Source: Litoditis marina (taxonomy: Eukaryota > Nematoda > Chromadorea > Rhabditida > Rhabditidae). Taken from it: 64,000 bases of DNA. Shown here piece after piece: positions 13,254 to 22,900 of the stretch. Each line of letters opens with the position of its first letter. The first letter of the stretch is position 1. A program made the translations under genes and the position numbers. The stretch covers positions 22,185,879 to 22,249,878 of the forward strand of contig OZ038434.1 of the NCBI GenBank assembly GCA_964036275.1, given 5' to 3'. The notes beneath the pieces are model-generated. The model saw only the letters and a program-made list of their open reading frames with translations, was not told the DNA's origin and did not search any database.

Positions 13254-15005
13254 TCCACCTTTTGTCCTCAAGGATGTTGAAAACATTACCTTGGGACAAA
13301 AATTGGATAATCTGTCCACTTTCTGTCCCCAAGGATGTTGAAAACATTTCTTCGGGACAAAAATTTGACAACCTGTTTACTTTTTGTCTTCAGGAAACCA
13401 ACTGGACAATCTGTCCATCTTTTGTCCTCAAGGATGTTGAAAACATTACCTCGGGACAAAAATTGGACAATCTGTCCACTTTCTGTCCCCAAGGATGTTG
13501 AAAACATTTCTTCGGGACAAAAATTGGACAACCTGTTTACTTTTTGTCTTCAGGAAACCAACTGGACAATCTGTCCACCTTTTGTCCTCAAGGATGTTGA
13601 AAACATTACCTCGGGACAAAAATTGGACAACCTGTTTACTTTTTGTCTTCAGGAAACAAACTGGACAATCTGTCCACTTTTTGTCCTCAAGGATGTTGAA
13701 AACATTTTCTCGGGACAAAAATTGGACAACATGTTAACTTTTTGTCTTCAGGAAACAAACTGGACAATCTGTCCACTTTTTGTCCTCAAGGATATTGAAA
13801 AACTTTCCTCGGGACAAAAATTGGACAACCTGTTTACTTTTTGTCTTCAGCAAACAAACTGGACAATCTGTCCACCTTTTGTCCTCAAGGATCTCGAAAA
13901 AGATTCCTCAGGACAAAAATTGGACAACCTGTTAACTCTTTGTCTTCAGGAAACAAACTGGACAATCTGTCCACTTTTTGTCCTCAAGGATATTGAAAAA
14001 CTTTCCTCGGGACAAAAATTGGACAACCTGTTTACTTTTTGACTTCAGGAAACAAACTGGACAATCTGTCCACTTTTTGTCCTCAAGGATGTTGAAAACA
14101 TTACCTCGGGACAAAAAGTGGACAACCTGTTTACTTTTTGTCTTCAGGAAACAAACTGGACAATCTGTCCACTTTTTGTCCTCAAGGATATTGAAAAACT
14201 TTCCTCGGGACAAAAATTGGACAACCTGTTTACTTTTTGTCTTCAGGAAACAAACTGGACAATCTGTCCACCTTTTGTCCTCAAGGATCTCGAAAAAGAT
14301 TCCTCAGGACAAAAATTGGACAACCTGTTAACTCTTTGTCTTCAGGAAACAAACTGGACAATCTGTCCACTTTTTGTCCTCAAGGATATTGAAAAACTTT
14401 CCTCGGGACAAAAATTGGACAACCTGTTTACTTTTTGTCTTCAGGAAACAAACTGGACAATCTGTCCACTTTTTGTCCTCAAGGATGTTGAAAACATTTC
14501 CTCGGGACAAAAATTGGACAACTTGTTTAATTTTTGTCTTCAGGAAACCAACTGGACAATCTGTCCACCTTTTGTCCTCAAGGATGTTGAAAACATTTCC
14601 TCGGGACAAAAATTGGACAACCTGTTTACTTTTTGTCCTCAAGGATGTTGAAAACATTTCCTCGGGACAAAAATTGGACAACCTGTTTATTTTTTGTCTT
14701 CAGGAAACCAACTGGACAATCTGTCCACCTTTTGTCCTCAAGGATGTTGAAAACATTACCTCGGGACAAAAAGTGGACAACCTGTTTACTTTTTGTCTTC
14801 AAGAAACAAACTGGACAATCTGTCCACTTTTTGTCCTCAAGGATGTTGAAAACATTTCCTCGGGACAAAAATTGGACAACTTGTTTAATTTTTGTCTTCA
14901 GGAAACCAACTGGACAATCTGTCCACCTTTTGTCCTCAAGGATGTTGAAAACATTTCCTCGGGACAAAAATTGGACAACCTGTTTACTTTTTGTCTTCAG
15001 GAAAC

Positions 15006-15191
15006 AATATAATAATAATCTTTTACGGCAACTATTTCAGCCGTGTGCTTTATTGAGAAAATTACATAATCACACACAAATCATATATCAACCGTAGAAG
15101 GACTGTCCGTAGAGGGGTGGAGATAGGCATGGGTGAGCTTTGTAACCAGCTCATGCGGTCCGCCAGACAGACACCGCGGCGAGCGGGTATC
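15006..15191 (-). mobile_element. Truncated tRNA-derived SINE-like element
   Basis: This matches the two full elements downstream but stops near 15191, within GCGAGCGGG, just before the B box. It keeps the ATT-rich tail (AATATAATAATAATC on the plus strand), the AATAAA complement and the body, but lacks the tRNA-like head, so it has no internal pol III promoter. Its left junction with satellite 1 (CAGGAAAC then AATATAATAAT) is the same as that of the full copy at 16420. On its right, reversed satellite 1 begins at once (CATCCTTGGGG). The head was probably lost at an inversion breakpoint. Confidence 0.85.
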
Positions 15192-15553
15192 ATCCTTGGG
15201 GACAGAAAGTGGACAGATTGTCCAATTTTTGTCCCATGGTAATGTTTTCAACATCCTTGAGAACAAAAGGTGGACAGATTGTCCAGTTGGTTTCCTGAAG
15301 ACAAAAAGTGAACAGGTCGTCCAATTTTTGTCCCGAGGAAATGTTTTCAACATCCTTGAGGACAAAAAGTAAACAGATTGTCCAATTTTTGTCCCGAGGT
15401 AATGTTTTCAACATCCTTGAGGACAAAAGGTGGACAGATTGTCCAGTCCAGTTGGTTTCCTGAAGACAAAAAGTAAACAGGTTGTCCAATTTTTGTCCCG
15501 AGGAAAGTTTTTCAATATCCTTGAGGACAAAAAGTGGACAGAATGTCCAGTTT
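15192..15553 (-). repeat. Satellite 1, inverted segment
   Basis: This reads as the reverse complement of the main array, for example GGACAGAAAGTGGACAG and TTTTCAACATCCTTGAGG. It starts abruptly after the truncated SINE-like element and ends at the 5' end of the full plus-strand element. Unit order next to the element, including a doubled GTCCA (GTCCAGTCCAG near 15439), mirrors the segment at 16659-16835, where GGACTGGAC appears. It is thus an inverted copy of that flank. Confidence 0.9.
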
Positions 15554-15625
15554 GGCCGAGTGGTCAAGTGGTTAGCGTTCGGCTGTCGCTCCACAGACCT
15601 GGGTTCGATCCCCGTTCGCCGCGGT
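15554..15625 (+). promoter_or_regulatory. tRNA-like head with internal pol III A and B boxes
   Basis: The A box TGGTCAAGTGG lies at 15561-15571 and the B box GGTTCGATCCC at 15602-15612, 30 bp apart, which suits a type 2 pol III promoter. The flanking bases do not form a convincing acceptor stem, so this is a tRNA-derived promoter, not a functional tRNA gene. The parent tRNA could not be decided from the anticodon region. Confidence 0.75.
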
Positions 15626-15792
15626 ATCTGTCTGGCGGACCGCATGAGCTGGTTACAAAGCTCACCCATGCCTATCTCCACCCCTCTACGGACAGTCCTT
15701 CTACGGTTGATATATGATTTGTGTGTGATTATTTAATTTTCTCAATAAAGCACACGGCTGAAATAGTTGCCGTAAAAGATTATTATTATATT
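15554..15792 (+). mobile_element. Full-length tRNA-derived SINE-like element (239 bp)
   Basis: The element starts GGCCGAGTGGTCAAG with a tRNA-like head. A unique body follows, with AATAAA at 15744-15749 and the tail GATTATTATTATATT. It encodes no protein and would depend on enzymes of a partner LINE. Flanks CCAGTTT and GTTTCC join to give exactly the uninterrupted satellite 1 sequence, so I see no target-site duplication beyond the pre-existing GTTTGTTT. It differs from the reverse complement of 16420-16658 at few positions (CCGTTCGCC against CCGCTCGCC; TTATTTAAT against TTATGTAAT). I do not recognise the family. The SINE class is inferred from head, body and tail structure. Confidence 0.85.
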
Positions 15793-16046
15793 GTTTCCTG
15801 AAGACAAAAAGTAAACAGGTTGTCCAATTTTTGTCCCGAGGAAATGTTTTCAACATCCTTGAGGACAAAAGGTGGACAGATTGTCCAGTTGGTTTCCTGA
15901 AGACAAAAATTGAACAAGTTGTCCAATTTTTGTCCCGAGGAAATGTTTTCAACATCCTTGAGGACAAAAAGTGGACAGATTGTCCAGTTTGTTTCTTGAA
16001 GACAAAAAGTAAACAGGTTGTCCACTTTTTGTCCCGAGGTAATGTT
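15793..16046 (-). repeat. Satellite 1, inverted segment up to the head-to-head turn
   Basis: Reverse-complement satellite 1 continues after the plus-strand element with GTTTCCTGAAGAC. It holds the TTTCTTGAAGAC and TTGAACAAG variants, which mirror units beside the element in forward orientation. It ends at GAGGTAATGTTTT, where the array flips to forward orientation. The breakpoint lies within the shared TTTT at 16045-16048. Confidence 0.9.
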
Positions 16047-16419
16047 TTGTCCTCAAGGATGTTGAAAACATTTCCTCGGGACAAAAATTGGACAACTTGT
16101 TTAATTTTTGTCTTCAGGAAACCAACTGGACAATCTGTCCACCTTTTGTCCTCAAGGATGTTGAAAACATTTCCTCGGGACAAAAATTGGACAACCTGTT
16201 TACTTTTTGTCTTCAAGAAACAAACTGGACAATCTGTCCACTTTTTGTCCTCAAGGATGTTGAAAACATTTCCTCGGGACAAAAATTGGACAACTTGTTT
16301 AATTTTTGTCTTCAGGAAACCAACTGGACAATCTGTCCACCTTTTGTCCTCAAGGATGTTGAAAACATTTCCTCGGGACAAAAATTGGACAACCTGTTTA
16401 CTTTTTGTCTTCAGGAAAC
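16047..16419 (+). repeat. Satellite 1, forward segment after the turn
   Basis: The forward array restarts with GTCCTCAAGGATGTTG and runs to CTTCAGGAAAC, where the minus-strand element begins. The last units (TTTAATTTTTGTC, CTTCAAGAAAC) match those before the truncated element at 14740-15005, showing that both flanks are copies of one locus. Confidence 0.9.
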
Positions 16420-16658
16420 AATATAATAATAATCTTTTACGGCAACTATTTCAGCCGTGTGCTTTATTGAGAAAATTACATAATCACACACAAATCATAT
16501 ATCAACCGTAGAAGGACTGTCCGTAGAGGGGTGGAGATAGGCATGGGTGAGCTTTGTAACCAGCTCATGCGGTCCGCCAGACAGATACCGCGGCGAGCGG
16601 GGATCGAACCCAGGTCTGTGGAGCGACAGCCGAACGCTAACCACTTGACCACTCGGCC
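16420..16658 (-). mobile_element. Full-length tRNA-derived SINE-like element (239 bp), minus strand
   Basis: This is the reverse-orientation copy of the element at 15554-15792, with the same length. On the plus strand it runs from AATATAATAATAATC to CCACTCGGCC. Flanks CAGGAAAC and AAACTGGAC join into the normal satellite 1 sequence. The identical junction in all three copies argues for one insertion that was later copied with its surroundings. Confidence 0.87.
16587..16658 (-). promoter_or_regulatory. tRNA-like head with pol III A and B boxes, minus strand
   Basis: The A box is at 16641-16651 (complement CCACTTGACCA) and the B box at 16600-16610 (complement GGGATCGAACC). Both match those of the plus-strand copy. 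It would direct transcription leftwards through the element into satellite 1. Confidence 0.75.
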
Positions 16659-16835
16659 AAACTGGACAATCTGTCCACTTTTTGTCCTCAAGGATATTGA
16701 AAAACTTTCCTCGGGACAAAAATTGGACAACCTGTTTACTTTTTGTCTTCAGGAAACCAACTGGACTGGACAATCTGTCAACCTTTTGTCCTCAAGGATG
16801 TTGAAAACATTACCTCGGGACAAAAATTGGACAAT
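16659..16835 (+). repeat. Satellite 1, last segment before satellite 2
   Basis: Forward units follow the element (AAACTGGACAATCTGTCC). They include the ATATTGAAAAACTTTCC linker and the GGACTGGAC five-base duplication. The array breaks off inside a unit at GGACAAT, where satellite 2 starts. The two families overlap by only two bases (AT) at the join, so the switch is abrupt. Confidence 0.92.
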
Positions 16836-16838
16836 TTT

Positions 16839-18186
16839 CGCCCTACGTGAGATTTAGTATTCAAACTTGGTATTTTTGAACTCCTCTCATGTGTAGAAAC
16901 TAAAATGTTCATCTTATTTGCATAAGTTGAAACAGTCCCGAAATAATTGAGTGGCGGTGCTAACCAAAAACACCCCCAAGTTGACGTGAATGGAGTTGCG
17001 ATTTTCGCCCTACGTGAGATTTAGTATTCAAACTTGGTATTTTTAAACTCCTCTCATGTGTAGAAACTTAAAAATGTTCATCTTATTTCTATAAGTTGAA
17101 ACAGTCCCGAAATAATTGAGTGGCGGTGCTAACCAAAAACACCCCCAAGTTGACGTGAATGGAGTTGCGATTTTCGCCCTACATGGGATTTAGTGTTCAA
17201 ACTTGGTATTTTTGAACTTCTCTCATGTGTAGAAACTCAAAAATGTTCATCTTATTTGCATAAGTTGAAACAGTCCCGAAATATATGAGTGGCGGTGCTA
17301 ACCAAAAACACCCCCAAGTTGACGTGAATGGAGTTGCGATTTTTGCCCTACGTGAGATTTAGTGTTCAAACTTGGTATTTTTGAACTCCCCTCATGTGTA
17401 GAAACTCAAAAATGTTCGTCTTATTTCTATAAGTTGAAACAGTCCCGAAATAATTGAGTGGCGGTGCTAACCAAAAACACCCCCAAGTTGACGTGAATGG
17501 AGTTGCGATTTTCGCCCTACGTGAGATTTAGTATTCAAACTTGGTATTTTTGAACTCCTCTCATGTGTAGAAACTAAAATGTTCATCTTATTTGCATAAG
17601 TTGAAACAGTCCCGAAATAATTGAGTGGCGGTGCTAACCAAAAACACCCCCAAGTTGACGTGAATGGAGTTGCGATTTTCGCCCTACGTGAGATTTAGTA
17701 TTCAAACTTGGTATTTTTAAACTCCTCTCATGTGTAGAAACTTAAAAATGTTCATCTTATTTCTATAAGTTGAAACAGTCCCGAAATAATTGAGTGGCGG
17801 TGCTAACCAAAAACACCCCCAAGTTGACGTGAATGGAGTTGCGATTTTCGCCCTACATGGGATTTAGTGTTCAAACTTGGTATTTTTGAACTTCTCTCAT
17901 GTGTAGAAACTCAAAAATGTTCATCTTATTTGCATAAGTTGAAACAGTCCCGAAATATATGAGTGGCGGTGCTAACCAAAAACACCCCCAAGTTGACGTG
18001 AATGGAGTTGCGATTTTTGCCCTACGTGAGATTTAGTGTTCAAACTTGGTATTTTTGAACTCCCCTCATGTGTAGAAACTCAAAAATGTTCGTCTTATTA
18101 GCATAAGTTGAAACAGTCCCGAAATAATTGAGTGGCGGTGCTAACCAAAAACACCCCCAAGTTGACGTGAATGGAGTTGCGATTTT
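16839..18186 (+). repeat. Two 674-bp tetramers at the edge of satellite 2
   Basis: The first four monomers (16839-17512) recur as the next four (17513-18186) with the same private variants in the same order: AGAAACTAAAATG (short), TTTCTATAAG, CCCTACATGGG with ATATATGAGTG, then GTTCGTC. The short first monomer makes the tetramer 674 bp instead of 676. The main difference I saw is TTTCTATAAG against TTAGCATAAG in the fourth monomer. Confidence 0.85.
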
Positions 18187-21100
18187 CGCCCTACGTGGGA
18201 TTTAGTATTCAAACTTGGTATTTTTGAACTCCTCTCATGTGTAGAAACTTAAAAATGTTCATCTTATTTGCATAAGTTGAAACAGTCCCGAAATAATTGA
18301 GTGGCGGTGCTAACCAAAAACACCCCCAAGTTAACGTGAATGGAGTTGCGATTTTCGCCCTACGTGAGATTTAGTGTTCAAACTTGGTATTTTTGAACTC
18401 CCCTCATGTGTAGAAACTCAAAAATGTTCGTCTTATTAGCATAAGTTGAAACAGTCCCGAAATAATTGAGTGGCGGTGCTAACCAAAAACACCCCCAAGT
18501 TGACGTGAATGGAGTTGCGATTTTCGCCCTACGTGGGATTTAGTATTCAAACTTGGTATTTTTGAACTCCTCTCATGTGTAGAAACTTAAAAATGTTCAT
18601 CTTATTAGCATTAGTTGAAACAGTCCCGAAATAATTGAGTGGCGGTGCTAACCAAAAACACCCCCAAATTGACGTGAATGGAGTTGCGATTTTTGCCCTA
18701 CGTGAGATTTAGTGTTCAAACTTGGTATTTTTGAACTCCCCTCATGTGTAGAAACTCAAAAATGTTCATCTTATTAGCATACGTTGAAACAGTCCCGAAA
18801 TAATTGAGTGGCGGTGCTAACCAAAAACACCCCCAAATTGACGTGAATGGAGTTGCGATTTTTGCCCTACGTGAGATTTAGTGTTCAAACTTGGTATTTT
18901 TGAACTCCTCTCATGTGTAGAAACTCAAAAATGTTCATCTTATTAGCATAAGTTTAAACAGTCCTGAAATAATTGAGTGGCGGTGCTAACCAAAAACACC
19001 CCCAAATTGACGTCAATGGAGTTGCGATTTTCGCCCTACGTGAGATTTAGTATTCAAACTTGGTATTTTTGAACTCCTCTCATGTGTAGAAACTTAAAAA
19101 TGTTCATCTTATTTGTATAAGTTGAAACAGTCCCGAAATAATTGAGTGGCGGTGCTAACCAAAAACACCCCCAAGTTGACGTGAATGGAGTTGCGATTTT
19201 CGCCCTACGTGGGATTTAGTGTTCAAACTTGGTATTTTTGAACTTCTCTCATGTGTAGAAACTCAAAAATGTTCATCTTATTTGCATAAGTTGAAACAGT
19301 CCCGAAATAATTGAGTGGCGGTGCTAACCAAAAACACCCCCAAGTTGACGTGAATGGAGTTGCGATTTTTGCCCTACGTGAGATTTAGTGTTCAAACTTG
19401 GTATTTTTGAACTCCCCTCGTGTGTAGAAACTCAAAAATGTTCGTCTCATTAGCATAAGTTGAAACAGTCCCGAAATAATTGAGTGGCGGTGCTAACCAA
19501 AAACACCCCCAAGTTGACGTGAATGGAGTTGCGATTTTCGCCCTACGTGGGATTTAGTATTCAAACTTGGTATTTTTGAACTCCTCTCATGTGTAGAAAC
19601 TTAAAAATGTTCATCTTATTTGCATAAGTTGAAACAGTCCCGAAATAATTGAGTGGCGGTGCTAACCAAAAACACCCCCAAGTTGACGTGAATGGAGTTG
19701 CGATTTTCGCCCTACGTGAGATTTAGTGTTCAAACTTGGTATTTTTGAACTCCTCTCATGTGTAGAAACTTAAAAATGTTCATCTTATTAGCATAAGTTG
19801 AAACAGTCCCGAAATAATTGAGTGGCGGTGCTAACCAAAAACACCCCCGAATTGACGTGAATGGAGTTGCGATTTTTGCCCTACGTGAGATTTAGTGTTC
19901 AAACTTGGTATTTTTGAACTCCCCTCATGTGTCGAAACTCAAAAATGTTCATCTTATTAGCATAAGTTGAAACAGTCCCGAAATAATTGAGTGGCGGTGC
20001 TAACCAAAAACACCCCCAAATTGACGTGAATGGAGTTGCGATTTTTGCCCTACGTGAGATTTAGTGTTCAAACTTGGTATTTTTGAACTCCTCTCATGTG
20101 TAGAAACTCAAAAATGTTCATCTTATTAGCATAAGTTGAAACAGTCCTGAAATAATTGAGTGGCGGTGCTAACCAAAAACACCCCCAAGTTGACGTGAAT
20201 GGAGTTGCGATTTTCGCCCTACGTTGGATTTAGTATTCAAACTTGGTATTTTTGAACTCCTCTCATGTGTAGAAACTTGAAAATGTTCATCTTATTTGCA
20301 TAAGTTGAAACAGTCCCGAAATAATTGAGTGGCGGTGCTAACCAAAAACACCCCCAAGTTGACGTGAATGGAGTTGCGATTTTCGCCCTACGTGAGATTT
20401 AGTATTCAAACTTGGTATTTTTGAACTCCTCTCATGTGTAGAAACTTAAAAATGTTCATCTTATTTGTATAAGTTGAAACAGTCCCGAAATAATTGAGTG
20501 GCCGTGCTAACCAAAAACACCCCCAAGTTGACGTGAATGGAGTTGCGATTTTCGCCCTACGTGGGATTTAGTGTTCAAACTTGGTATTTTTGAACTTCTC
20601 TCATGTGTAGAAACTCAAAAATGTTCATCTTATTAGCATAAGTTGAAACAGTCCCGAAATAATTGAGTGGCGGTGCTAACCAAAAACACCCCCAAATTGA
20701 CGTGAATGGAGTTGCGATTTTTGCCCTACGTGAGATTTAGTGTTCAAACTTGGTATTTTTGAACTCCTCTCATGTGTATAAACTTAAAAATGTTCATCTT
20801 ATTTGCATAAGTTGAAACAGTCCCGAAATAATTGAGTGGCCGTGCTAACCAAAAACACCCCCAAGTTGACGTGAATGGAGTTACGATTTTCGCCCTACGT
20901 GGGATTTAGTGTTCAAACTTGGTATTTTTGAACTTCTCTCATGTGTAGAAACTCAAAAATGTTCATCTTATTAGCATAAGTTGAAACAGTCCCGAAATAA
21001 TTGAGTGGCGGTGCTAACCAAAAACACCCCCAAATTGACGTGAATGGAGTTGCGATTTTTGCCCTACGTGAGATTTAGTGTTCAAACTTGGTATTTTTGA

Positions 21101-21389
21101 ACTGCTCTCATGTGTAGAAACTTAAAAATGTTCATCTTATTTGCATAAGTTGAAACAGTCCCGAAATAATTGAGTGGCGGTGCTAACCAAAAACACCCCC
21201 AAGTTGACGTGAATGGAGTTGCGATTTTCGCCCTACGTGGGATTTAGTATTCAAACTTGGTATTTTTGAACTCCTCTCATGTGTAGAAACTTAAAAATGT
21301 TCATCTTATTTGCATAAGTTGAAACAGTCCCGAAATAATTCAGTGGCGGTGCTAACCAAAAACACCCCCAAGTTGACGTGAATGGAGTT

Positions 21390-22900
21390 GCGATTTTCGC
21401 CCTACGTGAGATTTAGTGTTCAAACTTGGTATTTTTGAACTCCTCTCATGTGTAGAAACTTAAAAATGTTCATCTTATTTGCATAAGTTGAAACAGTCCC
21501 GAAATAATTGAGTGGCCGTGCTAACCAAAAACACCCCCAAGTTGACGTGAATGGAGTTGCGATTTTCGCCCTACGTGGGATTTAGTATTCAAACTTGGTA
21601 TTTTTGAACTCCTCTCATGTGTAGAAACTTAAAAATGTTCATCTTATTTGCATAAGTTGAAACAGTCCCGAAATAATTGAGTGGCGGTGCTAACCAAAAA
21701 CACCCCCAAGTTGACGTGAATGGAGTTGCGATTTTCGCCCTACGTGAGATTTAGTATTCAAACTTGGTATTTTTGAACTCCTCTCATGTGTAGAAACTCA
21801 AAAATGTTCATCTTATTTGTATAAGTTGAAACAGTCCCGAAATAATTGAGTGGCCGTGCTAACCAAAAACACCCCCAAGTTGACGTGAATGGAGTTACGA
21901 TTTTCGCCCTACGTGGGATTTAGTGTTCAAACTTGGTATTTTTGAACTTCTCTCATGTGTAGAAACTCAAAAATGTTCATCTTATTAGCATAAGTTGAAA
22001 CAGTCCCGAAATAATTGAGTGGCGGTGCTAACCAAAAACACCCCCAAATTGACGTGAATGGAGTTGCGATTTTTGCCCTACGTGAGATTTAGTGTTCAAA
22101 CTTGGTATTTTTGAACTCCTCTCATGTGTAGAAACTTAAAAATGTTCATCTTATTTGCATAAGTTGAAACAGTCCCGAAATAATTGAGTGGCGGTGCTAA
22201 CCAAAAACACCCCCAAGTTGACGTGAATGGAGTTGCGATTTTCGCCCTACGTGAGATTTAGTGTTCAAACTTGGTATTTTTGAACTCCTCTCATGTGTAG
22301 AAACTTAAAAATGTTCATCTTATTTGCATAAGTTGAAACAGTCCCGAAATAATTGAGTGGCGGTGCTAACCAAAAACACCCCCAAGTTGACGTGAATGGA
22401 GTTGCGATTTTCCCCCTACGTGGGATTTAGTGTTCAAACTTGGTATTTTTGAACTCCTCTCATGCGTAGAAACTTAAAAATGTTCATCTTATTAGCATAA
22501 GTTGAAACAGTCCCGAAATAATTGAGTGGCGGTGCTAACCAAAAACACCCCCAAATTCAAATTGACGTCAATGGAGTTGCGATTTTCGCCCTACGTGAGA
22601 TTTAGTATTCAAACTTGGTATTTTTGAACTCCTCTCATGTGTAGAAATTTAAAAATTTTCATCTTATTTGCATAAGTTGAAACAGTCCCGAAATAATTGA
22701 GTGGCCGTGCTAACCAAAAACACCCCCAAGTTGACGTGAATGGAGTTGCGATTTTCGCCCTACGTGAGATTTAGTATTCAAACTTGGTATTTTTGAACTC
22801 CTCTCATGTGTAGAAACTCAAAAATGTTCATCTTATTTGTATAAGTTGAAACAGTCCCGAAATAATTGAGTGGCCGTGCTAACCAAAAACACCCCCAAGT
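21390..22900 (+). repeat. About 9-monomer block of satellite 2, copy 1 (3,216-bp offset)
   Basis: This block shares its order of monomer variants with 24606-26116, including GGAGTTACGATT (21894 and 25110), the TTTTCCCCCTACG monomer with CATGCGTAG, and a six-base insertion giving CCAAATTCAAATTGACGTC (22551 and 25767). Edges are approximate. Confidence 0.7.

Larger units (their letters stand above)
1..15005 (+). repeat. Satellite 1 array (99-bp and 61-bp units), forward orientation
   Basis: Continuous head-to-tail repeat with no unique sequence inside. The main unit is 99 bp: it opens with CGGGACAAAAATTGG, passes through CTTTTTGTCTTCAGG and TGGACAATCTGTCCA, and closes with a linker such as GATGTTGAAAACATT. 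A 61-bp unit lacks 38 bp of the 99-bp form (CCTGTTTACT to CTGGACAA). Linker variants mark subtypes: GATGTTGAAAACATT, GATATTGAAAAACTTT and GATCTCGAAAAAGATT. Because 99 is a multiple of three, open frames run through the array, but each 61-bp unit shifts them. The array enters from the left edge and stops at a SINE-like element at 15006. I do not recognise the family. Strand is assigned by convention. Confidence 0.95.

Noticed and set aside
15554..15625. Functional tRNA gene
   Set aside because: The promoter boxes are good but a full cloverleaf cannot be drawn, and the sequence continues into a SINE body and tail.
1..16835. Numerous open frames of 60-475 codons on both strands as possible genes
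   Set aside because: They overlap in several frames and on both strands, start and stop wherever 61-bp units shift the frame, and consist only of translated satellite units. No splice sites, promoter or non-repeat domain was seen.
22551..22580. Resemblance of TTGACGTCAATGG to a viral enhancer CRE element
   Set aside because: The match is one short palindromic motif arising from a single base change in a few monomers. No other promoter element or viral sequence lies nearby.
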